Below, one piece after another: positions 1 to 12,380 of a DNA stretch of 64,000 bases. The DNA lies in the NCBI GenBank assembly GCA_038363925.1, contig JAQQWL010000010.1, positions 1,116,001-1,180,000 on the forward strand, written 5' to 3'. This DNA is from Apiospora phragmitis (lineage: Eukaryota > Ascomycota > Sordariomycetes > Amphisphaeriales > Apiosporaceae). The notes beneath the pieces are model-generated. The model had not been told where the DNA came from and searched no databases. It worked only from the letters and a program-made list of their open reading frames with translations. The translations under genes were made by a program, and so were the position numbers. Numbering within the stretch: the first letter of the stretch is position 1; every line of letters starts with the position of its first letter.

Positions 1-430
1 CCCGTAAGTACATCGTCTCGGCCTCGTCCATCCTGCCCTGGGCTTTATAGAGGATGGCTAGATTATTAACCGTGTCAAGTGTGGACGTATGGTCTGGACC
101 CCATGCCTTCTCCTTTCCTTGCAATGACCGCTGGTACATCGTCTCGGCCTCGTCCATCCTGCCCTGGACGGCGTAGAAGACGGCTAAGTTATTAACCGTA
201 GAGAGTGTGGATGTGTAGTCTGGACCCCATTCCTTCTCGTATCCTTGCAGTGCCCGCAGGTATATCGTCTCGGCCTCGTCCATCCTGCCCTGGGCTTTGT
301 AGAGGACGGCTAAGTTGTTAATCGTGTCGAGTGTGGATATGTGGTTTGGACCCCATTCCTTCTCCTTTCCTTGCAGTGCCCGCAGGTACATCGTCTCGGC
401 CTCATCCATCCTGCCCTGGTCGGAGTAGAG
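1..430 (-). repeat. 126-bp tandem repeats encoding TPR units
   Basis: Near-identical units begin at 11, 137, 263 and 389, exactly 126 bp (42 codons) apart. Each encodes a kinesin-light-chain-type tetratricopeptide with the core GRMDEAETMYQRAL. At least four units are present and the array continues beyond the left edge. The right copy at 60.0-60.25 kb has only about two such units, so the array differs in length between paralogues. Confidence 0.9.
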
Positions 431-2567
431 GTCGCCTAGACTGTGAAAAGCTCATGGTATATCGTGATCGCTATTTCTGATCGTAGCGTGGCATCTGATA
501 GCATGTGATAGAAGCCGTCTCTGAAGTTGCCAGAATTGGGGTTGTTTTCTTGATGGGGCTAGCGAGGCGACGCAGCCTATCGAGAGCCTAGCCAAATTGA
601 CATCCCAGTTTTGATTCAAAATGTGGATTGTCCAACTGTGTACGCAGGAATGGATATTATACCCCCCTGACCCGATTGGGCCCGTAGTACCGATGTGTAC
701 CTCAACCAGTCCATAATTATGCAGCGTACTTATAGCGGTATTGAAACTCAACTCATCTTTCAGCTCGTATATCCAGGCAGGACCATCTTCTTCGTCCACC
801 TGAAGGAGTTCAAACCAGATGTCTTCGTTATCAAAATACGCCCACCATCGGAGTAGGTGGCCTACGAGTGGATTATGTCTCTATAATTGATCATACGAGA
901 GCTGCCACGTGGAGCATAGTGTGCGGTCTTAGTAGGACCCCAGGCTCGGGGTACTTGTTTAAAGCCTTACCCATAAGTTTTTATATAGGCGAAGGGTAGC
1001 GATCGAAGCTGATGGAGACGCGCTTCAAGTAAGCTCCAGCCGTGGCAAGAGCGAGGGTAGCCTATCAAGCTCCATCACGAAACTTGTGGTATTAACGTCT
1101 GTAACAGTCATCAGTAATGCTTTAGTTAACGACAAGCTTCTTACCGTTTTATAAATTACCTCTGCCGGAGGTTATTAAAAGGATCCCCAAACTATCTTTT
1201 ATAAATATAAGTTTTTTTATACGAATTATATAACCAAGATCCACTTGTAACAAACGAGTTATAATAATAATCGAGCCTTAATATACCGTAGGAAGAAATT
1301 AATAAATATTAATCCCTACGCCTTCGGCATTATTAATTAATTTCGAATTATCGAGGTTATCATAAATAAAAAGCTACCTCGTATTGTTTAATAAGCTTAG
1401 CCAGGTCTTAACGGCTTCGATTATCTCTTTATAACTCTACTATTTACTTATAACACTTAAAAGGCTGGCGTCAGAATACTATTATATTATTTACCTCGTT
1501 ACTTTAACGAAGCTTTACTAAATCGAGGCTTCGTCCTTAATATTAAACCAGAATATAGCGGAATATTCGTCTCGGTAGCGCTTCGCGTACGTAACGGCAA
1601 GTTATGTCTTGCCAATACCACCGAGACCATGGAGAACCACGACACGACGGCTTCCATCCGAATTTAGGTTAATACGCATCTCCGCCAGCTCCCCTTCTCT
1701 TACGACGAAGTGTTACGTCTCGGGAACATCCGACAGGCTGAAGGTAACGGAGAAATCGTTAGCTCGAGTCCCTTATTCAGTCAGCCTTTTCCAAGCATCA
1801 CTGTCCGAAAAGAAATAACTTACCCTTCACGGCTTTCTGGATCTTCTTTCGCAGCCGTTTCTGAGCATTTTCTCGCCCTTCGCCGTAGATCATCGACATA
1901 TGGACGTCGAATATCCCAAGAGCGTATACGCCAGGTCCTCCGGGTATTTAGTTTCGCGGTTACGGACCCAGGCTTCTCGTTCCGAGACGGGAAAGTCGGG
2001 CAAAGGAGTACCGTAAAGTGCACTCGCCGGAATACCTGTAATATCGCGTATTACAAGCCCCAAAGATTGCTTATCGCCGAGCCACACGCCTTCCTTAGAA
2101 TAGAAGTCTATTAACGTCGGCGCGAGGAGCTCTTAGAGTATCCAACCACGAGTAAACCATCTGCTTTTTCGGAAGGCCCCTTCCCAAGGCGCTACTTTAT
2201 CCCGCGTATTAGTATCGGTAGCGCTAGAGACGTCGGCAAGATAAACGTAACATCGTTTCGTATCGCGGTACTACCGGAATATACTATTAATTATAATTTA
2301 TAGCTCGATATTATTAAACTTATCGATATAGCAGGTATCAACCTAAAAATATCGTAACCCGTATTACTCCGCTTAGTCGGTATAAAACTTAATCTTATCA
2401 TAACTAGCCTTATACTACTAAGCGGCTAATATATTTACTAGATCCGTATAAACGACCTCGTCTAAACCCCACGTATAAGAAAGGATCGCGTAAGGAAGCA
2501 TATTATCGGGACCGAAATCGTCGGTCAAGCTGTACCGGCCAGCATCGTCGCATTGGAATAGCCGCAT
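1..2567 (-). pseudogene. HET/NB-ARC/TPR NLR-type gene, RIP-inactivated left copy (3' end outside window)
   Basis: This is the damaged twin of the gene at 59793-62378. The ATG corresponds to 2565-2567; HET, NB-ARC and TPR parts follow leftwards and the gene runs off the window. Family knowledge: fungal NLR-type proteins with an N-terminal HET domain act in non-self recognition and regulated cell death. The reading frame is better preserved than in the right copy: the P-loop GLGGIGKT is uninterrupted (about 1615-1635), as is the frame at the WTLQELLAP motif (about 2110-2180). However, HET and NB-ARC carry many stop codons caused by C-to-T and G-to-A changes, for example two adjacent stops near 2425. 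Damage is light from 1 to about 900 (TPR and winged-helix part) and heavy from about 1150 onwards. The reading is confident because the right copy allows base-by-base comparison. Confidence 0.85.
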
Positions 2568-4229
2568 CGTAAGGCGCAAGAGCTACGCGACTCGGCGTAT
2601 CGTTAGAATAAACGAGAACCTAAAGTATAGCAATCTTGCTTCAAGAAGCTAAGCCAATATCAACACCTCCATCATCAGCTGGCCCTGCACCAGGCTGCAG
2701 GTACGGGTATAGCTCAGCCGCAAGCCAGGAATAGCAAGTAGACAAAGGATAAAGATTCGTACATACCCGCCGACGTTCCGTTTAATATCACGAAATATCA
2801 CAGCTAGGCTTACCTCCTAACTAACTTACGGTTCGGCCCGTAAATTAAATAGTACGGAGCGCGTATACGATCTCACAATTAACGTTTTCGCGAAAAAAAA
2901 CCGAGTTATTACGGGGTTACGAACGATATAAGCTTTTAAAGCGGTACTACTCGCTTTAACCTTCGTAATAAGAAGTAACGCTAACAAACTTATTTATTCG
3001 AATCCGATTAAAAAGATTACCCCGATCGTTATAATAGCTCAAAGTAAGCCAAAGCAGCAAGAAGCCTATTAAAGCTCAAAACTTCAATATACGTACAGGG
3101 CTTGCATAAAAACTGCTACGCCTATATACCACTCTTTAACATAATAACCGGAACATAAAATTAACTACCCTAAATACTACTAATAAAAACGGACATCCAC
3201 CCACCCCTATACAACCTAACATATCTTAACTACCGTGTTATACCACCTACAGTACATAATCGTCGCTATAGTAAACAGCGTCCTTATAAACTACGAAATC
3301 CGAATCGCGAGCGAAACGCTCAGCATCGGCATCGTTCATAGATTATACGGTATTAAAAGGATTATAAACAGGGGATAAGCTACCGAAACTAAATAAGGCG
3401 CAGTATTAACGTATAATACTTTATTAACATAATCGATTCGCGGCTTCCTAGTAATAGAAATCTACCGCGCGTAACTAGAAACCCCGATCCCAAACACGTC
3501 GTCGCGTTTTAATATATATACTACGCGTATATACGCTAACCCTAAACGTATAAACTAGCTAAAGCTTTATATCTTTTAAATAGAGACCTTAATTTAATTA
3601 TTTTTAACAAAGCTTATTAATTCGATTATAACTTTTTATAAAGTTTATAACCCGAGCCTTCCGCCTATACTAATTAGTAAAAAACCAGATCGCCGCTTCG
3701 TTACACGGTTTTATATAGCTTAAAATCTTTTAAGACTTTATAACCTATTCCCTCGATAACGCGGTTTTACCATTCCCTTATTTATAGATTACGAATCTTA
3801 TAGCTACTAACATGGTCTTAACTTAGGAATAACCTGCACTATACTTTACTCGTTACCGTCTATACTACTGCCCTATCCTCCACGCAATAATCCTTATATT
3901 AACGCTCATTCTCATAATACTGCTTTATTAAGGCATTAATACCGCGATATATTATATTATATTAACTACACTTTACTTATTATTTTAAAATATATAACGG
4001 ACTATCTCGGCTAAAAAATTATTACTATTAATATCTACATTTATTTATTTACTCATCCGTATCCATGCCGGAGCTTATCGAAAAATATATACTCCTGTGT
4101 GACATAACTTACCTCCTATATTTATTAATCCCTAATTTATATTAATTAAACATAAATCAGCGCTCGCTTCGTCTTCTTAGTTCTTCCTGGGCTTATAGGT
4201 TACTCTTATCCTCGTGTGCTACTTCGGCT

Positions 4230-6200
4230 ATTCGTTCTCGTTCTCGGCTCTATATAATTTTCGGGTAGTTAATCCTATAATGAAAATTAAATTATAACTA
4301 TATTATATAAGGGTACGCGTTATTCCTAAAACGCTCGCTTTTTATATACTAGTCGGACCTATTTATTTATTAGTTAGTAATAAAAATCTTAGCGGTAAGT
4401 TACCGATATAAGGGGCAGGTTATATTCCGTTCCTTACGTATAATAATTCGAAAATATATTACTAAACATTTTATATAAAATATATAAAGACTTTTATATA
4501 TAATAGTATAATTTTAAAAAATATCCCTTAGTAGCTCGAAATAAATAAAGCAGCCTTCCTCGGTATTAATTCGAAGTAATAGGCTTTAAGCCTATTAGCG
4601 TTTTAAGGTATATTTTTCTATCCATAGGAGCCCATATTGGTTAAAAGTCTTCGCGGGTATCCGGACATAGTTATATTTTCCGCTATAACGTGTAATAAAA
4701 AAGGTGGATCCTTATATCGTCTCTCCTCTATAGTTATCGTTTTAATAAACCATAAAGTTATCCTCCTTACTATTCGTTATATGCCGTATGTATCCGTCGT
4801 AATATCTATAACCGCACTATATAACCATAGATGCCGAAGGCTATTTATCTATGGACTCCCTCCTTAATAAATTAGTAATTATATAGTTATAATATCGACC
4901 TGCGATATTTTACTTATAAACCGTGTTATATATAGTTAGAAACTATACCTAGTATTAATTAATAATTTATATATTTATATCCGGGGGTGATTTATATCTT
5001 CTAGCTCCTAGTCCCTTTAGGTGCTTTACCGCGATATGCCCGTTATCGGTTAAGGCTGTGAGGTATTAATAACAGCTTGCCGGGAAGCCCTTATTAGTCC
5101 ATAGCTTCTTATAACTTAAGTTCGCGGCCCTATGCCTTACTTCTCAATACTAATCACACCTGCGTGGTCTTAAGCGAACACGGGCACTCCAGACTTCAGA
5201 TAAATTAATATATAGCCTTAAATCTCGTCGCCTATACGAAACTATTGACCTCGAGGCCTTTCGACCGACGGGAGAGGTTAGCTTCGCGCGGCCTATGCGG
5301 AACGTAGTTATCGCCGTGATGTTTATAGCTGGCTAGGACGCCTAGGTGCCGTACCACTGCCGCTTTCCTCCGGCCTTAAGTCCGCGGGCGTCTGGCTCCT
5401 GAGCCGTGCACTATCAGCTTAAAGGCTAGCTTTAGTTAAGGGAGGAAAAGGCTCTAGTAAGGGGTTTTGGCCAGCTATTTAGTAGTATTTATTAATACGG
5501 TCCTGCCCTTCGTTTTTAATAATGCTATTCTATACGCCACGATTAATAAAGGGTGGGTCAAGCCCGTTAAGCTTTATTTAAATATAGGTATTCCTTTATA
5601 AATTATTAGTATGATCGTTATCAAGCAATAGATCGAGATTTATATATAGATATATTTAAAAGATACTAAGTATACCATTTAAACAGATATATTAGGCTAG
5701 CCGTTACGAAATTAATATACGGAGGCTTTTAAACTTAAACGACCAGATTCCTAGCTATTCTTTCTTATATATATAATTACGGCGAGGCTGGCCGTAATTA
5801 AAAGGTGGTAAGGTAAGAAGTATATAACTCTTTTAAAGCGGCGAGCCTTCGATCCGAGCAGTTTCGTATCCACCAGTTTGCGGGTAGCGAAAGTCCTCGT
5901 AAAATTACCTACCGCGTACTATGCGAATATTTGTTAACTAGGTCCTATAAGTATTCGGTCTATCGTCTATAGCGAATATATCTAATTCGTCCTCGGTAAA
6001 AAGAGAAGAAGTATTTAGAATAGGATTGGTTTATTTAACTGTTTCGGCATGTCTAAGTAGCTCAGGCTCAGGCTTAGGCTTAGGCTCAAAAGGCGATTCC
6101 GCCGTGGCTTGCGTATCGGGTACGGTTTCAGCTTTTGTAATAGTATATAACCTTATAGAAACGTCCTTATCCAACACTTCGATCGTAATTAAGATCTCGC
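4230..6200 (+). repeat. RIPed direct repeat, copy A (about 1.9 kb)
   Basis: It matches 8250-10070 in the same orientation. Shared anchors are CGCTCGCTTT followed by TATATACTA near 4330 and 8345, the segment AGCCTTCCTCGGTATTAA near 4552 (8570 in copy B), a CTAGCTATTCTTTCTTATATA segment near 5750 and 9668, and TTTCGGCATGT near 6043 and 9963. Differences are mostly transitions with a few indels. No protein family is recognisable. This may be a RIPed dispersed element. Confidence 0.75.
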
Positions 6201-7064
6201 CTTTAAGCGTCTCATCTCTAAGTCTTAGGTTGGTGCCTGCTCTGTTATAGGTAGATCTGGTCGTCCCTACCGTACCTTCTATTATTTTAACTTTAGGATC
6301 TGGGTTGTTTCCTACTTTATTACGGGTAGATCGGGTCCTCCCTAGCGCGCGCCTCCCTATTAACCTTTATAACTCTTTTAGTACTCGACGGTTTACGCGA
6401 TTTATAATAATAACTATATTAATAATAAAGAATAAAAAGATTTAATTAACGATATAAACTAGATGGGCAAGCTATATATATTAGAGGAATAGATTTTAAA
6501 AACATATTCGAAACCCGATTCCTAAAGTCTATTATTACGGAACGAGTTCCTATAAATAATATCTCCTTTCTAGTTTTTATAATTAGTCGAGTTTTTAAAA
6601 GTTCCCGCCTTTAGCTAGGCAGGTACTTATTCAAAGTAGTATAGAAACCGAGTAATAGCTCGTCCTATATCGTTTTAATATAAACTTTATAAGCCTTCCT
6701 TATAAGGCCATCATTATACCGCATATCCACGGTTACCGCAAGCGCACACCTCGACGACCGACGGAGTATAGAAGCCGTTAACCTCCTCGGACATACCGTG
6801 GCAATAACGATCCCGACCGACACGTATCGCGGGATCTATTAAAAGATACTTATAATAAAGTAAATAATCTTATTAAAATTAATTAATTAAAGTATACGGG
6901 ATAATAATACTAGATTATACTTTATAAATTATGATCCCGGCCGCTCACTTTATATTAAACTTTTTACGAATACCGGAGATTATGTATATACTTAAAGGAT
7001 GGCGTAAATATGACGCTTTATATAATTAATATATAAATGGTACTCTATTTATAGTTACTATTAC

Positions 7065-7235
7065 AGCCTTCAGGTCATCTCGGACTTGCATGATCGTAAC
7101 GGTACATGGAACGCCGGAATGACTTGTAGGACTCTGGCAGGCATGTGCCCATGCCACATCACTTGCAGCGACCCACTGCATCCAACCTGGAAAGCGAAAG
7201 CGAACGCTGAACCGAATTGTACGAATCTATTTTAG
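7065..7235. other. Island of normal base composition inside the RIP block
   Basis: About 170 bp with balanced base composition and intact CpA/TpG dinucleotides sits between the two copies of the 1.9-kb repeat. It has no open frame that I trust. Unique DNA that escaped RIP, or DNA inserted later, would both look like this. Confidence 0.5.
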
Positions 7236-8249
7236 TCAGGGTAATAAACTTATATATATTTAACTCTAACTAAAATAATAGGGTAGGCTATTATAAGTAA
7301 TATGAAAGAATCTTTTTAATTTTATGTACGTACTTCGTAGCTTACCAACGCCTAAACGCTAATATAGCAGGAGTCTCTAAGCATAGGATTTTATTTAAGG
7401 GCGAGCCTCTACAGCGGAGAACAAAAAACCCACCTACCATTATTAATATCCCTTTCTTCTACACATATTACATACATTATAACGCGATATTAATCGTTAT
7501 CCTAAAGATATTACCATCTAAAAGATATTGGCGTAACGCAAATCCTGGTATATTTATGTTTGATCGACGAGGTATTCGTTAGGTCATCTACCGTAAACAC
7601 TCATAACCCTTATTACTAGCGGTACCGTGTTATTTATTTAACGTGGAGTATGCTATTAAAACAGGTTTTAACGTTGAATTAGTAATAAGCTTAAATATTA
7701 GCGTTCTGTGGTTTAGTAGTATAGTCCATATTAAGAACAGTATAAAAATAAGCTAGCTTTTAAACAATATTTCTGCCATATTATTTACGCACGGTATATA
7801 AGCCTAATAATATCCCAGCCGAATAATCTAATACTTAAATAAGTAACGCTAAAGCTGGATATTACTAATTACTAGCCGCGCACTCGCCTAGCGCGCTAAA
7901 AAAACAGGAGCTTTAAAGACTAATAATAGGCTATAATTAAAACCCCGCCTGGATACTATAACGATCTATCGCTAAAGCCGCAAACCACTGCTTTCGTAAA
8001 GACACATACGTACTTATATAAAGATTTAATTCTATTTTAATATATAAAACTTTAATATTAAAAAATAAACGCTAAGCCTTGGACTTTCTTATATTTCTTT
8101 CCGTTTTTTAGTATCGTATTTTATTATTCCGAGTTATAACGTTTCGCTTATAGATTATTACTTATTAATTTCGTTATTTCGTTTCTTAAGTTTTTTTTAA
8201 GCTTATTTTTCGCTTATTTATTAATATACGATTTTAATATCCCTTTCCT

Positions 8250-10070
8250 ACCGTCGGCTTTATATAATTCTCGGATAATTAATAAGATAATATTTATTAA
8301 ACTATAACCATATTATATAGAATTCTCGGTCGTTCTTAAAACGCTCGCTTTCTATATACTATTAAGACTGGCTGAACTATTAGCTAGTTATAAAAACTCT
8401 CCGTACGGCTACCCGATATAGCGGGCAGGATATAGCCAGGAAGCGACGCGCAGCATTGCGAAAGTGACGCGCTAGGCATGTAGTATGAAATATGTGGACA
8501 GACGTACCGATACACGTAATAGAATAGTTTTAAAAGAGGTCCCTTAAGGTGTCATAATAAATAAGGCAGTCTTCCTCGGTATTAACTCGAAGTACTAGGC
8601 TTCGCGCCCTTCGCGTTTATTGGGGTTTTAGTATATAATCCTTAGTCTACGGAAATCCAAGTTATTTAAAAGTATATACAGGTATTCGAACCTTGTTATA
8701 CCGTTTATTAAAGCGTGTAATAAAGAATATCGATAACGATTATTCCTTATAACTACTATTATTTCTGCAGATTATATAGTTAGTTTTATAATTAATTATT
8801 AACCGCGTATAGTAATCGTAATATATATAGCCGTATTAAATAACTATAATAGCTATAAACTGTTAATTTATCGATTCGCCCTTTAAAGAACTCGTTTTTA
8901 TATAGACACGATATCTTTTTATGATATCCCGGTTATCGGGTTTATTATATATAGCCAAAAACTAGACATAGCGTTAGTCTAGGCGTTCCTATAAAGTTTC
9001 TAATAGGGTCTTATATCTTCCAGCGGATCAGCGGTACCTGGAGGTCTATTTCGTAACTCCGTAAGATTATCTAATCTAGGTATACTAGTTACAACTAATA
9101 ATGACTAGGTTAATAGCCTTGGCCTAAAAAGACTTACTAGTTTTAAGCTTTAAGGCCTTTCGATTATTAGCTAAGGCTAACTTCGTAGGGCCTGCATAGG
9201 CTACTATTATTCCTCTTAAGTTTCACCCCGCGGAGTCACTAGTACTCTGTCCTGTTGCGGCGCCGATTAGGTTAAAGGGGTTAGGGCCACGACAGATATT
9301 ATATGCGTCTAGTTCCTAAGCCGTGCACCATCGACTTGGAGGCTCGTTCTAGCCGAGGGTGGATACGGCTCGATAGGTAGGTATTAGCTAGTAATCTCGT
9401 AATGCGCATCAATACGGCCTTGCCCTTAATTGCTAAAGACGCTATTCTATACTTTATAACTAATAAATAGAGGTTCGGGGCTATTAAGCTTTATCCAAGT
9501 ATAAGTATTCTTTTGTGGATAACCGGCACGGCTATTATTAAGTAATAGATCAAGATCGATATATAGGTATATCCAATAGATCCTAAATACGTCGTAGTTA
9601 CGGATATAGTCCCTTAATTATTATACAATTAATATACGTAGATTAATAAATCGGGACGACCGGATTCCTAGCTATTCTTTCTTATATATATAACCGCGGC
9701 GAGGCTAGCCTCGACTAAAAGGTAGAAGAGTAAGAAGTATAAAGCTCTTCCAAAGTAGTAAGCCTTCTATACGAGCCGTCTCGATTATATTAATTTACGA
9801 ACAGCGGAAATTCTCGTAAAACTACCGGCCGTATATATTAAGAATGTTCGTAGGTTAGGTGCTATAAGTACCTAGGCCATCATTTATAACGAATATATTA
9901 ACCTCATTTTCGAAGTCCACATAGGAAATAGCCGGAAAGGAATCGGTATGCCTAGCCTCTATTTCGGCATGTCCAAGTGCTTCCGACTCAAAATAGGTTT
10001 CTACTGCAGTGGTATATAATCTCAGAGAGGATCCTTATCTAACATTTCAATCGCGATCAGAATCTTATTA
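8250..10070 (+). repeat. RIPed direct repeat, copy B (about 1.8 kb)
   Basis: This is the partner of 4230-6200, lying about 3.9-4.0 kb to the right. It contains a less AT-rich stretch at about 8430-8515 where the two copies do not align well, which suggests a short insertion or replacement. No coding content is recognised. Confidence 0.75.
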
Positions 10071-11099
10071 CGAATAGCTCTGATTTACCCCCCGAGAAGA
10101 TTCCTCGTGCCTAACAGGCTGCTAGGTTAACAATATCCCAGGAAGTTTAGAAATAAGAAATTAGAAGCGCTTTTCTAAAACAATACGTAGTAAGCAATTT
10201 AAAAAAACATTATATATTTACTCTTTTATCTAGTATATTAATAGAATAATATAAAGAAGCCAATATTAACCCGGTATTTTAAATATAGTAGAAGGGAATA
10301 TACTCTTTTTTATATACGTTATTAGATTAATATTAATCCTAGCCAGCGGCGAATCTGTCTTCCGATTCGATTACTTAAATAGCTAATCACTTAAGGCTAT
10401 TAACAAGGTGTTCATAAGAATAATTAAATAGGAAAAATTATTTATCAGCGTATTATTCTCGACCAAACCCTAATTAAATATCTATCGTCTTTAGTCGTCT
10501 ACCAACGGTTAAAATTAATTTACCTTCTTATCGTGAACACTTATAAAATAAGTTCGCGGTATATTAAGCAGCTTATAATATTAAATTTCCTATACCTAAT
10601 TATAACTCTTACTAAACACGACCTACGAAGAAGTGAATATAATAATTATAATAATATACTAGAATATAACTATAAACAGCCCTAGAATTGTTTTTAACAG
10701 ATCGCGCAAAATTAATTCGTTATAATAATCCTTAACTAATCACTAGGTCTATCACAGAGGAGCGCTTTCTAATTAATCCAGCTATAATAAGGTCCTTTAT
10801 TCTTTATTAATAGAACTATATAGGCGCTTTATAAGTAGATAAGATAACATCTCTACATTATTTACTATAAAGCAGCTGCTACAATCTTTAGCAGATCTAT
10901 GTTCACGGAAACTTTCGATATTCCTCATTATAATACCATTAACTAGAGGCTCCGAGCTTACCTAGGCGTAAGTACTATCATACAAGATCATAACCACACT
11001 TTCACTAACTATATCAGGGGTTCCGATTAACCAATCTATTTACTGTCATAAATTCCTAAAAAGGAGAACTATTTCTATAATACTATTCTGAATCATCTA

Positions 11100-12380
11100 C
11101 ATTATGGCAGAAATACTGCTCGAAACCTTAAAGGTATTCCTCCACAAACGCTAAAATATCGGCATCGTTAAACGTGGCGGTAACAGTGACCCATACGAAG
11201 TCCCCAGTATAAGATATGCATAATTCCATCTCCAGCTCGTCGATTGTTTCCTTGGCAGAAGCTTCATCAACAGGTAGGAAGTAGCTCTTGTTCTCCTATA
11301 CCACATTCTCCAGCTCCTCCCGGGACGGAGCAACACGCTCCGACAATACTATAACTAGAATAAAAGCGCTCACGGGCATAATAAATAGGTTAAAAGAAAT
11401 AATTACCGTTGCCGTTATTCTCTTATCTTCGAAAAATAATCGACAAAACTCTTCCGTTCTAAGCTTAGAAAGTAGGAGGAATATTAAGGACGAGTTCTAC
11501 TTAAACTCTTTTAAACTAGAAACTTTTTATTAACCTATTTTTTTAATAATATAATAGTTCTTTTTATATTAAATCGTTAAAATACCCGCTTAATTAAAAC
11601 AGAGTAGGAGTGGAATAAAATTAAGGTCTCCCTAATCCTCGAATAATCGCCAACGCCACGGTAATAACACGTCGTCCTCTATATAACCTTCCACGTATTC
11701 TCGTATAAATCGGATAAAGGTCTCCTAAGTATCGGCAGATCTCTATTCTACTAATACTAGAGTATGGCATAAAAACCAGTCTTCTTTCACCATAGATCGT
11801 ATTCCAATACTTTAGAAAGAAGCTTTAATAACTCTATACTCTTTAAGTACGAAACTATCTCTATACCTATTATTAAGTAAACTGTAAAGCAGATATATAG
11901 AATAGTAGCCTTCGTGTTATTCGAAAAGACCCGATATAGGTTATAAAAAAGTAACGTTAGTTTCGTTTTCCTAGTCCTATAGGTTTAAAATAATCTTGCT
12001 ATCCGTAAGATATACCTCGCATAATTACTTATTATAAGTATATTTCTAAAAATATAACTTTATATCAGCGGTACCTTTCGCAATTTCGTAAAGTTTACTT
12101 ATACCGTCACTCGAAATAAAGACCAGGTTGATCTAATCGCTTATATCTCCATCGTAGAACTTTCGCATATCTTAAGGATGACCAATAACAAAGGGGTTAA
12201 AGCCGATGGCGGAAGCTGCGTTAAGGAAATCACCACTCCTAAACAGTCTCGCATAAGCAAGTACATATTTAGTCTCAGAGGTAGAGTCCCCTCGCCGATA
12301 AGCCTCCGCTCTGTAGACAGGGTTACTCAAATCCATATTTACGTGGTGCTTAAGAATGAAGCTTAACTAGGCATGTCTTT
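11100..12380 (-). pseudogene. RIP-damaged remnant of an unidentified protein gene
   Basis: On the minus strand two stretches read like a real protein once RIP-type stops are ignored. One at about 12360-12170 contains the words VYRAEAYRRGD, YARLFRSGDF and AIGFNPFVIGHP, and continues leftwards as KFYDGDISD and FISSDGISKLYEIAKG. The other at about 11340-11120 contains VDEASAKETIDELEMELCIS and VTVTATFNDADI. The intervening DNA is heavily mutated and TGG codons appear as stops. I do not recognise the family. Parts of this remnant are less AT-rich than their surroundings. Confidence 0.5.

Larger units (their letters stand above)
1..4150. repeat. Left half of a direct segmental duplication of about 4 kb
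   Basis: This segment aligns with about 59850-63975 in the same orientation. Anchors are the TPR unit at 389 with 60204, the HET start at 2567 with 62378, and the far end near 4150 with 63973. In a 150-bp stretch (about 2100-2250 against 61915-62065) I counted about 15 substitutions. All but one make the left copy T where the right has C, or A where the right has G, mostly at CpA/TpG. That is a RIP signature. About 1.6 kb upstream of the gene (2568-4150) is included and encodes nothing I recognise. Confidence 0.88.

Noticed and set aside
1890..2114. Open frames in the left NLR copy, both strands
   Set aside because: They are fragments of the RIPed HET domain or its antisense.
4637..4867. Short frames in the AT-rich block (also 6026, 16165, 17542, 26860)
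   Set aside because: Low-complexity, Ile/Tyr/Leu-rich translations caused by AT-rich DNA; no conservation between the two repeat copies.
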